From Trachythela sp. YZ-2020 (taxonomy: Eukaryota; Cnidaria; Anthozoa; Malacalcyonacea; Clavulariidae): 64,000 nt of DNA. A program made the translations under genes and the position numbers. The notes under the pieces were generated by a model. The model made no database searches and was not told the DNA's origin. It was given only the letters and a program-made list of their open reading frames with translations. The stretch is taken from the NCBI GenBank assembly GCA_016169945.1, contig JADLSH010000213.1, positions 1,116,001 to 1,180,000 on the forward strand. Reading direction: 5' to 3'. The stretch's first letter is position 1. Every line of letters starts with the position of its first letter. Below are positions 33,338-42,059 of this stretch, piece by piece.

Positions 33338-34205
33338 AGTAGATGTGCCCCCCCCCATATAGCGAGATTTTTCCCGCCATATGACATCAGCATTTTGAGG
33401 ATCTCGCCATATGACGTCATTTGCGTAGATACGCGTATCTACATGTATCTACTTATGTTTCCGCGTATCTACGCGTGTTTCCGCGTATCTACGCGTAGAT
33501 ACGTGTAGATACATGTAGATGCATGCGGATATGCGTAGATACTCGTAGATACATGTAGATACGCGTAGATACATGTAAATATGCACATATGCGTGTTCAG
33601 AGTATAAACTGAGGATGTAAACATTGTTTTTGGCATTGTGTTTACAAATTTTATAGAGAGAACATTTCCAGCGAGTGATTAGAGGTTTTTATAGAGCTTT
33701 ATTGATTTGAAAGGATTTGACCTTTTCTTGTAAGTGTTTATGGTTTAACATGGTGACCCGAAAGTAGCTTATCCCGTACATCCACCGCCGGAAGTTATCA
33801 GTATTCATACGCCTGGAAGTAAGAATAATAATGAGGTGACGTAACGTAAAGCGTTGCGTAACATAAAGCGTTGCGTAACGTTTAAATACTAAAAGCGTTG
33901 CGTAACATAAAGCGTTGCGTAACATAAAGCGTTGCGTAACATCCATACCGAGAATATAAATTGAGGACATAGATGTATTCACGCGTCACGCCTGGAAGTA
34001 AGAATAATAATGAGGTGACGTACCCTCTGAGGTGTGAAAAAGTTTTGCACGACGCTGTACGGAATGTTTGTTGTCGAGAAATAAATAACAGCAGAGAGTT
34101 TTGTGTTTTGATTTTATTTAAATTACACACAACAATTTAGATGTTTCTCTTAATAAGTTTTGGCTTTATTATTCGATAGCCATGGTTTCTTTAGCAAAGT
34201 CTCGG
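33338..34205. repeat. left terminal inverted repeat of Polinton-like element
   Basis: Contains from the outside inward: GCGAGATTTTTCCCGCCATA, a tract of 10-bp palindromic units (TACGCGTAGA/TACATGTAGA, ~33,425-33,595), and a tract of AAAGCGTTGCGTAACAT units (~33,843-33,945). It ends with the last ~11 codons of the ATPase gene. Near-identical to the right repeat, inverted; small differences show the pair is no longer exactly homogenised. Confidence 0.92.
34165..34170 (-). terminator. poly(A) signal overlapping the ATPase stop
   Basis: AATAAA on the minus strand; its first bases are shared with the TAA stop of the ATPase. Being inside the inverted repeat, the same signal is present at the other end for the acidic-protein gene. 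Confidence 0.7.
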
Positions 34206-35245
34206 ACCGTAGACTCGTCTTCGTGCAGATTCACCCATTTTATAAGGCCTGTAGATTGGTGCCTTATTTTGACAGGCCAATAATGTTCGCCGTTGCTGTA
34301 AACACCCGGACGGCTAGGATAAAAACTATTGCGCGACGATTTATACATCTCTATGATAGCATATCCTTTGGGAATGACACGAACGGTATCGGCTTTTTCG
34401 GTGTATTTTAGCCACTCGGGGATAGTTGCATCCGACCAGGTAATACACCGATGTTTAGGTTGTTTTCTTCCAGGCTTGGTTTCGACACCAGAGACCGGTG
34501 TGGGTGTAGTCACTTTAGTTTGGGTGGTGAAGGGATAAACATGGCAGTCGCCAAATAGGTCTCCAAGAACTTGCTTATCGGTTGGTGTGTCAGGCTTGTT
34601 ATCCACCAATAAGTATCCAAACGGTTTTTCGGTCTCTTTGTAATAGGCAGTCATGAAGCGGTCTCTATTCTTATCAAACATTCGCTCTCCAACAATACCA
34701 ATTTGTTTCCTATCACTAGGACTTCGGAAGAGAGCAATATATTGGGCATTTCGGCTAATATCTGTATTAAATTTCCCTTTAGGAAACATGTTCTGAAGCA
34801 AAAGGATAACACTAGCGTTTCTATGACGACCCTGGGTAAATAATCGAGCTACCACAGGGCTGTCTGTCGCTTCGGTCATCAGATCATCCAGTATGATTAT
34901 GTTGTTGTACTTGGTATTGATCTCACTCAGATCATCGGACAGCTCGGGCAAACCTCTCTCAAACCGGATGCTTTTCCCGAGAGACTTTTTCAACTCGTCA
35001 TAACAGTCTTGCCACTGGTTGTAGTACCAAAAAATGCGAATACTTTTTTCCTCTTCGTACACGACACGATTGTTTTCCAAAATTTGTTGGACAAAATATG
35101 TTTTTCCACTTTGACTCGGACCCACAACCAAAAGTGAGAATTTATGGCGGAGGTTGAAATCCGGATAGGGTTTGATAGTCAAAGATGCTTTAGCTTGTAC
35201 TGCTTTTGGTTTCTTAGCTGGCAATGAGTGTGCACTTCGGCTTAC
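34169..35245 (-). pseudogene. FtsK/HerA (A32-like) packaging-type ATPase
   Basis: A P-loop ATPase of the DNA-packaging class found in Polintons, adintoviruses and nucleocytoplasmic large DNA viruses; it would pump DNA into a capsid. Walker A is LLVVGPSQSGKTYFVQQIL (residues ~32-50 of the frame). Walker B is NIIILDDLMTEA (~107-118), followed by VARLFTQGRHRNASVILLLQ with the sensor-like NASVILLLQN. The C-terminal third (KPGRKQPKHRCITWSD onward) is unlike viral A32 and has no assigned function. There is no ATG in the ATPase frame upstream of Walker A: the frame runs open into the C2H2 gene behind it, and a single-base shift in a five-A run near 35,245 separates the two. I infer one C2H2-ATPase protein, currently frameshifted. 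Its stop overlaps a poly(A) signal in the inverted repeat. Confidence 0.85.
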
Positions 35246-35435
35246 ACGTTTTTCTCCTTGGCTTTTCGGGGTCCGGATATGGAGATTGATATTGCCATGA
35301 TGTCACCTGGGCTTGCTGAAGAACGTGTTGTCTCTCCTTGGATTGTATGCCGTGAACTTGCGAAAGATGTGTTCTGATGTTCTTTAAATTAGGTCGGCCG
35401 CATGTCGGACAGGTCCGAGGAAATCTTCTCGGCAT
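35214..35435 (-). pseudogene. C2H2 finger module of the ATPase gene
   Basis: Frame beginning MPRRFPRTCPTCGRPNL with the finger C-x2-C-x11-H-x4-H (residues 9-29), then a basic, Pro-rich tail. I chose the start at 35,435: it follows a TATA-like element on the minus strand by ~25 bases, and the finger starts immediately after. A longer frame starts at 35,507 but would run through the TATA element. The frame ends at 35,214, overlapping the ATPase frame. Finger plus ATPase is probably one gene, split by the homopolymer shift. The finger may bind element DNA to aid packaging (inference). Confidence 0.7.
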
Positions 35436-35459
35436 AATTGCTCCCGCAAATGAATCAAG

Positions 35460-35473
35460 TTTATATATATATT
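35460..35473 (-). promoter_or_regulatory. TATA-like element for the C2H2-ATPase gene
   Basis: AATATATATATAAA on the minus strand, about 25-38 bases before the ATG at 35,435. The short spacing implies a very short leader. Confidence 0.5.
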
Positions 35474-35494
35474 CAGTTCTATATATCAATGCTT

Positions 35495-35670
35495 TAAGGG
35501 GTTGCAAGGATTCTGGGGGAACTCTGTAGCGATTCCCTGGGGGTTCCCTCGGGGTTCCCTCGGGGTTCTGTAGGGGTTCTCTCGGGGTTCTGTAGGGGTT
35601 CTCTCGGGGTTCACTGGGGGTTCCCTCGGGGTTCCCTGGGGGGTTCTGTAGGGGTCCCCTGGGGGTTCAC
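35495..35670. repeat. G-rich minisatellite in the divergent promoter region
   Basis: About 12 imperfect units of GGGGTTCCCTC / GGGGTTCTGTAG on the plus strand, nearly every unit having a run of four or five G. It sits between the two divergent genes. Many G4 runs at ~10-12 base spacing could form G-quadruplexes. An open frame across it (35,486-35,698, minus) codes Pro/Arg repeats and is treated as a by-product. Confidence 0.85.
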
Positions 35671-35753
35671 CTATGAGCGCAAGGAAGCATCTGCTCATAA
35701 AAGTGCCGTGCTGCTGAAAAGAAAGTCATTTCTGGACAGTTAGTGGTAACGGA

Positions 35754-36324
35754 ATGAGCTGCAAATTTTTGCGGAAAACAATTTAGCCGTGGTTATAATC
35801 TACGCAGACACGAAAAGGAATACTGTCCACTACGCGAACAAGAGATGTCAGAAACAGAAAGTCAGATAATGTTTTCCGAAGACGATGTTTCGACAACTTC
35901 AACTCATGGGTCTGATAATGAGTCAGAAACTGAAGAAGCAGAAGAAATGGATCCTTGGATACCAATGATAGAAGAAGCAAAGCAAAGAAGTAATACAGCC
36001 TTTGAGGAAATGAAAGAGAGCCTTATAAACAGCGATCTTGATGAGCAATCTGCTACCGACAAAGCTTACACCAATATTCTGCCTGAACTCCAGAAGGAAC
36101 TTCAAAATATTTATATGCAACGTCTCCAGTGGTTGAAACAACTAAAGAAAGATCCCGTACATAGAAAAATAATGAAGACAAAGGATGCGTTTGTGGAAAG
36201 CGATGACTTTGATCCAGAAGAAGCTTTAGAAGCAGCTATTGATAAGAGAAAGTTTCTTATAAAAAGACTTTTAAAGGATTACGATTTTGATGAGGAAGAC
36301 GATGACGCAGAAAGCGATGATTAA
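35754..36324 (+). pseudogene. C2H2 plus acidic helical protein
   Basis: The main frame (35,845-36,324) begins MSETESQIMFSEDDVSTT, is rich in Asp/Glu at both ends (EEAEEMDPW; DEEDDDAESDD), and has a charged helical middle (LPELQKELQNIYMQRLQWLK, then KDPVHRKIMKT and AIDKRKFLIKRLL). Directly upstream, another frame from ATG 35,754 encodes a C2H2-like finger (RGYNLRRHEKEYC near its end). A single extra base in the five-T run at 35,766-35,770 breaks the link. I have seen this finger-acidic-KDP pattern in cnidarian proteins of unknown role. Possible roles: a scaffold, DNA-binding or packaging partner of the ATPase (inference). Poly(A) signal follows at 36,385. Confidence 0.72.
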
Positions 36325-36348
36325 ACTCGGTCAAACGGTCTAATACGG

Positions 36349-37216
36349 CCCGAGCCTTTGTTAAAGAAACCATGGCTATCGAATAATAAAGCGAAAACTT
36401 ATTAAGAGAAACATCTAAATTGTTGTGTGTAATTTAAATAAAATCAAAACACAAAACTCTCTGCTGTTATTTATTTCTCGACAACAAACATTCCGTACAG
36501 CGTCGTGCAAAACTTTTTCACACCTCAGAGGGTACGTCACCTCATTATTATTCTTACTTCCAGGCGTGACGCGTGAATACATCTATGTCCTCAATTTATA
36601 TTCTCGGTATGGATGTTACGCAACGCTTTATGTTACGCAACGCTTTATGTTACGCAACGCTTTTAGTATTTAAACGTTACGCAACGCTTTATGTTACGCA
36701 ACGCTTTACGTTACGTCACCTCGTTATTATTCTTACTTCCAGGCGTATGAATACTAATTACTTCCGGCGATGGATGTACGGGATAAGCTACTTTCGGGTC
36801 ACCATGTTAAAACATAAACACTTACCAGAAAAGGTCAAATCCTTTCAAATCAATAAAGCTCTATAAAAAACCTCTAATCACTCTCTGGAAATGTTCTCTC
36901 TATAAAATTTGTAAACACAATGCCAAAAACAATGTCTACATCCTCAGTTTATACTCTGAACACGCATATGTGCATATTTACATGTATCTACGCGTATCTA
37001 CATGTATCTACGAGTATCTACGCATAACCGCATGCATCTACATGTATCTACACGTATCTACGCGTAGATACGCGGAAACACGCGTAGATACGCGGAAACA
37101 TAAGTAGATACATGTAGATACGCGTATCTACGCAAATGACGTCATATGGCGAGATCCTCAAAATGCTGACGTCATATGGCGGGAAAAATCTCGCTATATG
37201 GGCGGGCACATCTACT
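36349..37216. repeat. right terminal inverted repeat of Polinton-like element
   Basis: Inverted copy of 33,338-34,205, with the same decamer tract (~36,960-37,130) and GTTGCGTAACAT tract (~36,609-36,711). A vestige of the ATPase C-terminus (codons for the final ~11 residues) sits at its inner end. Confidence 0.92.
36385..36390 (+). terminator. poly(A) signal of acidic-protein gene
   Basis: AATAAA in the right inverted repeat, ~60 bases after the TAA at 36,322-36,324. Confidence 0.65.
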
Positions 37217-37222
37217 GACGTA

Positions 37223-38990
37223 ATTAAGCTTCTGTCCATCTACGGATAATGGAGTTTCACTTTTAACCAATCACAGACGCGAAAGATCTAGGCGTATGAT
37301 ATGGGATACGCGCATGCCTATTATAATCACATTGTCACAGTTGAAAAGAATAAATCACATACTCATGAGAATTTTATATGTAGTATAGTGCATATTATTT
37401 AAGTAATTAGGGCGACATTAACATTACATTATAAACATTATATTTACGTATTAAACGTTACTCGTTTTTCGAAACTTACTGTATAGCCTCACAGAGTAAC
37501 AAATAAGAAGATGGAATGTGTCTAAAATTTTGCTCCACGGCACGATCTATCAGTAAAACAAGCATGATAATAAAACTCCATCAGTCTGACCTAGGGAACT
37601 GAAGTGGCTTACAATGTCGAAGGACCCTATTTAAGTGATGCATTCATGGCTTTTAAATGCATTGAAGCTATACTGACCCTACTTTTTCAAGTTAGCACTT
37701 CCGAAGCAGATTATCAAGTAGTGGCCGACTTACAAGGCCATCTAATGACATCCAAATCCTAAAATATAGACCCGACGTGGGCCAAACGTCATTTGTTTAT
37801 AGAGCTTAATTCGATCATATTACTATAATCCTTTTATCCTTCAATCAAACAAGTTGGGTCCGCCAGACTTTTTAAATATTGCTTGATGAAAGAGCTGCTA
37901 GAAAGATTCCTAGGTGCAAATTATATCTGCGTACCATTGTTTTGTCATTTATTACTGCCACAGTGAGTGCGGCCTATGCTGGCGAGCAAGGCAGAATCTT
38001 AATTTACGTAGCAGAGGAATTTTTCTAAATTTTCTTTATTGCGTTACATTGTTGTCTTTGACCATAATGCATTAGGCAAAATAATCAAAGAGAAGATTGC
38101 ACGAGACTGTTGTGATCACTTATATGTGCTTTATATAGAGAGTTGGAGGTTTTATGCTGTTTTTGGTCAATCTTATGTTTTTGAGTGGTTTTAAGTGAAA
38201 ATCCGACACTTTCTGTACCTGTGAGAAACGATTTACGTAATGCTACGAAATGTCGTGAGTTTCAGCTGCATTTTCCCGAACTTTATCAAGTCATGTATGG
38301 TAAATTTTAACTGTCTCAAGTGTGTTAAGTGAATGGCGATGCCGATTGAAATTGTCTTTCAAATGGCAAGTTAATGAAGGTTAGCTGGATCCCTTCCCAG
38401 TTATGAACCAAATATGCAATTTACTTTACAACACACAAATAGAGCGCATTTCACTGTTCTACTTATAATGTGTGTTCTACTGTTCAGGGAAAACGTATAT
38501 AAACGTGTCTCTTATATGATGAGCGTACGCAACGATACCACCCAGCATGGGCACCCTTGAAAAATTTCTTCGCCAAGACGAACTCCGTATGTGTTTGCAT
38601 GAGATTGTCCGGATAACATTGGCTCGTATAACAAATCACCCGGGCTCAGAATGAGCACTGTAATACAATAATTACATGTTTTCGATGTAAGCAACATAAA
38701 AACGCACATTCGCGTGCTAGTCTCACGGTTATAACCCAGTAACTTAGACACTTTTAGATCGAAGGGACCGCGGAGGAGGTGAGCTTGCCGGCTTTATAGT
38801 CCCCGTCCCCCACCGCCCCATAAACAAGTCGTCATACATACATCCTAGAATACACACAAATTTAACATATTATAGGTTTTCACAACCATAAAGACATTAC
38901 ACTGAAGAAAACATCCTATGTATACCTCAGGTTAGCAGACGTATTCGGAACCTGAATTACCAAGGAAGAGAAAGACACCAGCAAAATAGG
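37223..38990. other. intron, right of the Polinton-like element; no gene recognised
   Basis: No recognisable coding, repeat or RNA signal. The open frame at 38,512-38,751 lacks a domain. Confidence 0.45.
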
Positions 38991-39004
38991 AAGCGAGAGA
39001 AGGA

Positions 39005-39127
39005 GACAGTGGCTACTTCAAACCTGAAACACCAGAATACTTGAATAGGAAAATCTATTACAAAGCCCTTGATGTGATTGTGTTAGCGATTACCGAACGT
39101 TTCGACATGTCCAGTTTTAAAGATTAA
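39005..39127 (+). pseudogene. hAT-like (TTF/DUF4371-type) transposase remnant
   Basis: One 40-codon uninterrupted stretch reading GYFKPETPEYLNRK then YYKALDVIVLAITERFD, ending in a TAA. It resembles the segment of hAT-family transposases in which a Tyr-rich piece precedes (I/L)xxI..RF. Downstream to about 39,600 further fragments occur in several frames. Degenerate; assignment by motif only. Confidence 0.45.
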
Positions 39128-39614
39128 TTTGTGAAATTACAAGCTCCACTGTTAAGATCTTCAAAATCGGAAGCCATTTCCTTTGAGTTAGCATAATGTA
39201 AAGGAATTTTACTCCGAGGATACCAAAGAAAAATTCCTTCTCCCATAAATAGCAATACTCAAAGTACCCAGGAAGGAGAAAAACTATAATGTTTTGCTGA
39301 AGTCCTAGACGCCGTGAAAAGTTTGGACCGCAACGCGAAGCAAAATGATCAATTAAATTATCACCATCTGCAAACTTCTATTAGTCAACTCAGAAACCAG
39401 CGAAACTGGCGAGAGATCTTCTTTTATCGCACGACCAATAAAAACCTGGCTTAGGGAAAATATGTCGCGGAAGATATTCAACTATCTGAATATTCGTAAA
39501 ATACAAACTGATAATGCACTGCTGGTGGACGTGGCTAATTTGTTCGTGTCAAAGAACTACATAAGAAAACGGTATATACGTACATTTACGGAGCAAGATC
39601 TGTGCTATGTCTAA

Positions 39615-39763
39615 AGGCTCTTTTCAACTCGTCGCAAAAACCAACTCGCAAGCTCGATGCGAGTACTTTCATCCAATCACAATGCTCGACAGTTTATTTT
39701 AATTACATGCAAGAACTCGCAGCGAGTTTGCGAGTTGCTTTTGCGATGAGTGGAAAAGAGCCT
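39615..39763. mobile_element. Harbinger-type MITE, 149 bp
   Basis: Inverted ends of ~45 bp with mismatches: AGGCTCTTTTCAACTCGTCG and the complement of CGATGAGTGGAAAAGAGCCT. Flanked by TAA at 39,612-39,614 and 39,764-39,766, the 3-bp TWA-type duplication of PIF/Harbinger. CTCGCAAGCTCG-type repeats lie inside. Confidence 0.82.
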
Positions 39764-39930
39764 TAAGGCTTATTGTTTACTTAACTCTAACAGGAAATCG
39801 TCGGACTTTTTGATGCTACTTTTCAGGTATTTTTAAAAGTGCAAAAGTATTAGGTAGTGAATTAGCCACTTTAATTATCTTTTCCTTAGTCTTGACGGTA
39901 AATACTCCTTCGTCAAATAGGTGTGGCAGT

Positions 39931-40236
39931 CAGAAGTGGCGTAGCCTGCAAAAACGGTAGTGGCGGAGGGGGATTTATGACGTGGGTAATGGGGCTAGCG
40001 AGCATTGAAGGCGTTAGTTTACTAGCGGGTCCTGGGTCATGCTCCCGCATAACATTTTGATCTCTACAAAGGCCTTTTAGAGTTCCGGAAATACAATCAA
40101 AGTTGCTAGCTGCTGTTATATATTGTGCACATGCCCCCCAACAACTCTCATCGATTATAAACATATTTCGAAGGTGGTCCTGAAGGATAGTGGGAGGAGA
40201 ATTGTCCCTTCCATCCGCCCGGTAGCTACGGCCCTG
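39931..40236. mobile_element. hAT-like MITE, 306 bp
   Basis: Starts CAGAAGTGGCGTAGCC and ends GGTAGCTACGGCCCTG, imperfect inverted ends of hAT style. No clear 8-bp duplication remains. The minus-strand frame across it (39,913-40,305) looks accidental. Confidence 0.55.
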
Positions 40237-40632
40237 GTAGTAAGCTGCTTTTTGTTCGATAAAAGGTTTTGGTGACAATACTCTTAAGTCTTCCCCAAAG
40301 TGCATGAAATGGTATTTTAGGGACTGAGGGGCATGCCTCCATACCCCCTAAATGTCTCTAACATTGAGAATTCGTTACTAGTACTACCGCGCCCTCTGAG
40401 ATCCTTAGGCCCCTAAAGGCAAAAAATGCTCTGCGATCCCTTTGCCGATAAAATTTGGTTAACAGCATAATACTTAGGTAAACAGGGTATTAAGGCTCAC
40501 TCCGGTTGGTAATCTAGTTATAAAATTGTATATGAAAGTTTCACACTCTCTTGTAAGTGTAGCAATTTTTTAGTTTTAGTTACTATTGTAAATTAGTTTT
40601 GAAAAACCGTTTGGGATAACTAAATAAATATT

Positions 40633-40658
40633 GTATGTGTGTGTGTGTGTGTGTGTGT
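40633..40658. repeat. (GT)n microsatellite
   Basis: About 12 GT units, ~60 bases before the calcium-binding EGF exon. Confidence 0.95.
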
Positions 40659-40719
40659 ATTCATGTATGCAATTATATTATTCTAAATGTTCTAATCTCT
40701 CTTTGAATATTTTATTTAG

Positions 40720-40848
40720 ATATCGATGAATGCTTGTCATCCCCATGTAATCTCACAGTTTTTGTCTCCTGCAACAACACCCTAGGTTCTTACAGGTGTA
40801 TGGGATGTAACAATGGGTTCACTTCTGATAGAGCGGCCGGATGTATTG
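40720..40848 (+). CDS. calcium-binding EGF exon
   Basis: A 129-bp exon, acceptor TTTATTTAG at 40,719, donor GTATTG|GTATGT at 40,848, phase 1-1. With the preceding G it reads DIDECLSSPCNL, then SCNNTLGSYRC, CNNGF and GCIG: the (D)IDEC start and the N..GSYRC centre mark a calcium-binding EGF domain. Joins in phase to the EGF exon at 31,260-31,370 and to the SRCR exon at 56,299. The intron between the two EGF exons contains the Polinton-like element. Confidence 0.88.
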
Positions 40849-41359
40849 GTATGTTTTCTCGTATATATTAGCATGCTAACTAATTATCCTTTATGTTCCC
40901 CCTCCTAAACATTTGTACTTATCCTCACAGCCACTGCTTTCTCTTTGTGTCGAAATCTTTTTCCAAAAAGTGGGCAATTTTCTGGTAATCCCGGGGATTA
41001 TCAAACAATGGGAGGTTTGACATTTGTAATATCTGGTTACAAATACGAGTAATCTTTTTAGTTTAGATGGTGCGGATTTTTCTGATCTTATAACTCCATG
41101 AAATCAGTATATACTACTCATAGAAGAATTTGTTTACCTGGGTTAATTAGGGATATATCTACTTCAATGGACATCTCCCCATTTCTTTATAATCAATTTT
41201 AGAAGTTCACGACCATATATTTCTGTCGAAGTGTATATTGGGGTGTACATGTAATTGTCTACAATATTCCCTGCATTAACTATTTTTCTACACGACTTCT
41301 CTCAAGTATTTATCGGATTGCGGTAAATAGGCAATGAGTTAGACTTGCCACAAGTCGAT

Positions 41360-41402
41360 CTCGTACCAGCGAGCGGCGAAGCTGCGAGCCGCGAGATCGA
41401 CT
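41360..41402. repeat. short hairpin, AGTCGATCTCG
   Basis: GTCGATCTCG pairs with CGAGATCGAC across ~22 bases. Role unknown; near the helicase fragment at 41,708. Confidence 0.5.
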
Positions 41403-41707
41403 ATTGCGGATTTGCGGATGACGATTTCGCTTGCAGGGATTTAGATCTGATTAAAAATTCTGGTGCGAAAATTAATGCAGTTATTTAATGCGGATTTCAG
41501 CTCAAGTTGTAAATAGACTTTCCTTTGCCTTTTCCACCGTCGATCTCCGCTCAAATTTGGAAACACAGCCATTTCTAATGACAATGACTGTTAATAACAT
41601 AAAGTGGAACAAAATGCTATCAATTTAGACTAAAATGCCGTGTAAATTTACGATTTTAACATTGCTTTCATGTGTTTTGTTAGAATACTTCTTTCAATGA
41701 CTTTATT

Positions 41708-41977
41708 TTATTTAATGGCGGTTTCAATAGTTTGCACGCCAACTAAGACATTTGAACAATATTGGGTTCTCCGTCGCCGAAAATTAACTTTTTTCATGCA
41801 ATCGAGCACGTACGGAGCGATTGCAAAACACCGACTTTTCCCTGATCCCGTCGGAGAACTCAAGAACACGTCTTTCCCAAGAGCATACGCTTCAACCACT
41901 TCGTGTTGTGGGCCTCTCAATTCCTCATACCCAACCTTTGAGAGACCATATTTTATTGCATCTTCGAGAAGAATCAT
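41708..41977 (-). pseudogene. second RecQ-like helicase, N-terminal fragment
   Basis: The minus-strand frame reads MILLEDAIKYGLSKVGY, ELRGPQHEVVEAYALGKD and Walker A LSSPTGSGKSRCFAIAPYVL. The order (GxxxLRxxQ-type motif 0, then Walker A) is that of RecQ-like SF2 helicases. After ~65 residues similarity stops (RRRRTQYCSN), and motifs Ia-VI are missing. It differs in sequence from the fragment at 14,372, so it comes from a different element or a host paralogue. It lies in the intron of the EGF/SRCR gene, antisense to it. Sequence just right of it (42,060-42,160, GGCGCGCTGCAAGTGGG) may be the element end. Confidence 0.65.
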
Positions 41978-42059
41978 ATTCTCTATTCTGTGAAATGACT
42001 TTGTTTTATTTTTAATTTATAAGTCGAAAGCCTTAAAGAGCATTTATTGGCTAGAATAA

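Larger units (their letters stand above)
33338..37216. mobile_element. 3.9-kb Polinton-like mini-element with 6-bp TSD
   Basis: Starts AGTAGATGTGCCC at 33,338 and ends with the complement GGGCACATCTACT at 37,216. A perfect 6-bp duplication GACGTA flanks it (33,332-33,337; 37,217-37,222). The inverted repeats are ~868 bp each (33,338-~34,205; ~36,349-37,216). The 2.1-kb core has two divergent gene units: C2H2 plus packaging ATPase (minus) and C2H2 plus acidic protein (plus). Polintons/Mavericks have 6-bp TSDs, long inverted repeats, AG termini and an A32-like ATPase, but are 15-20 kb and carry polymerase, integrase, protease and capsid genes, all absent here. It is either a non-autonomous derivative or a separate minimal lineage that borrows proteins in trans. 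Confidence 0.9.

Noticed and set aside
33689..34130. 97- and 82-codon frames in the left inverted repeat (and identical ones at 36,425-36,866)
   Set aside because: They run through the GTTGCGTAACAT tandem array and are identical only because the repeats are copies. No domain and low-complexity translation.
35486..35698. Proline-rich 70-codon minus-strand frame
   Set aside because: Produced entirely by the G-rich minisatellite; the repeat unit dictates the sequence.
33338..37216. A full autonomous Polinton (polymerase, integrase, capsid)
   Set aside because: No frame in the core or in the flanking 5 kb on either side carries these domains, and the TSD closes the element at 3.9 kb.
41670..41993. 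Plus-strand 107-codon frame
   Set aside because: Antisense shadow of the second helicase fragment.
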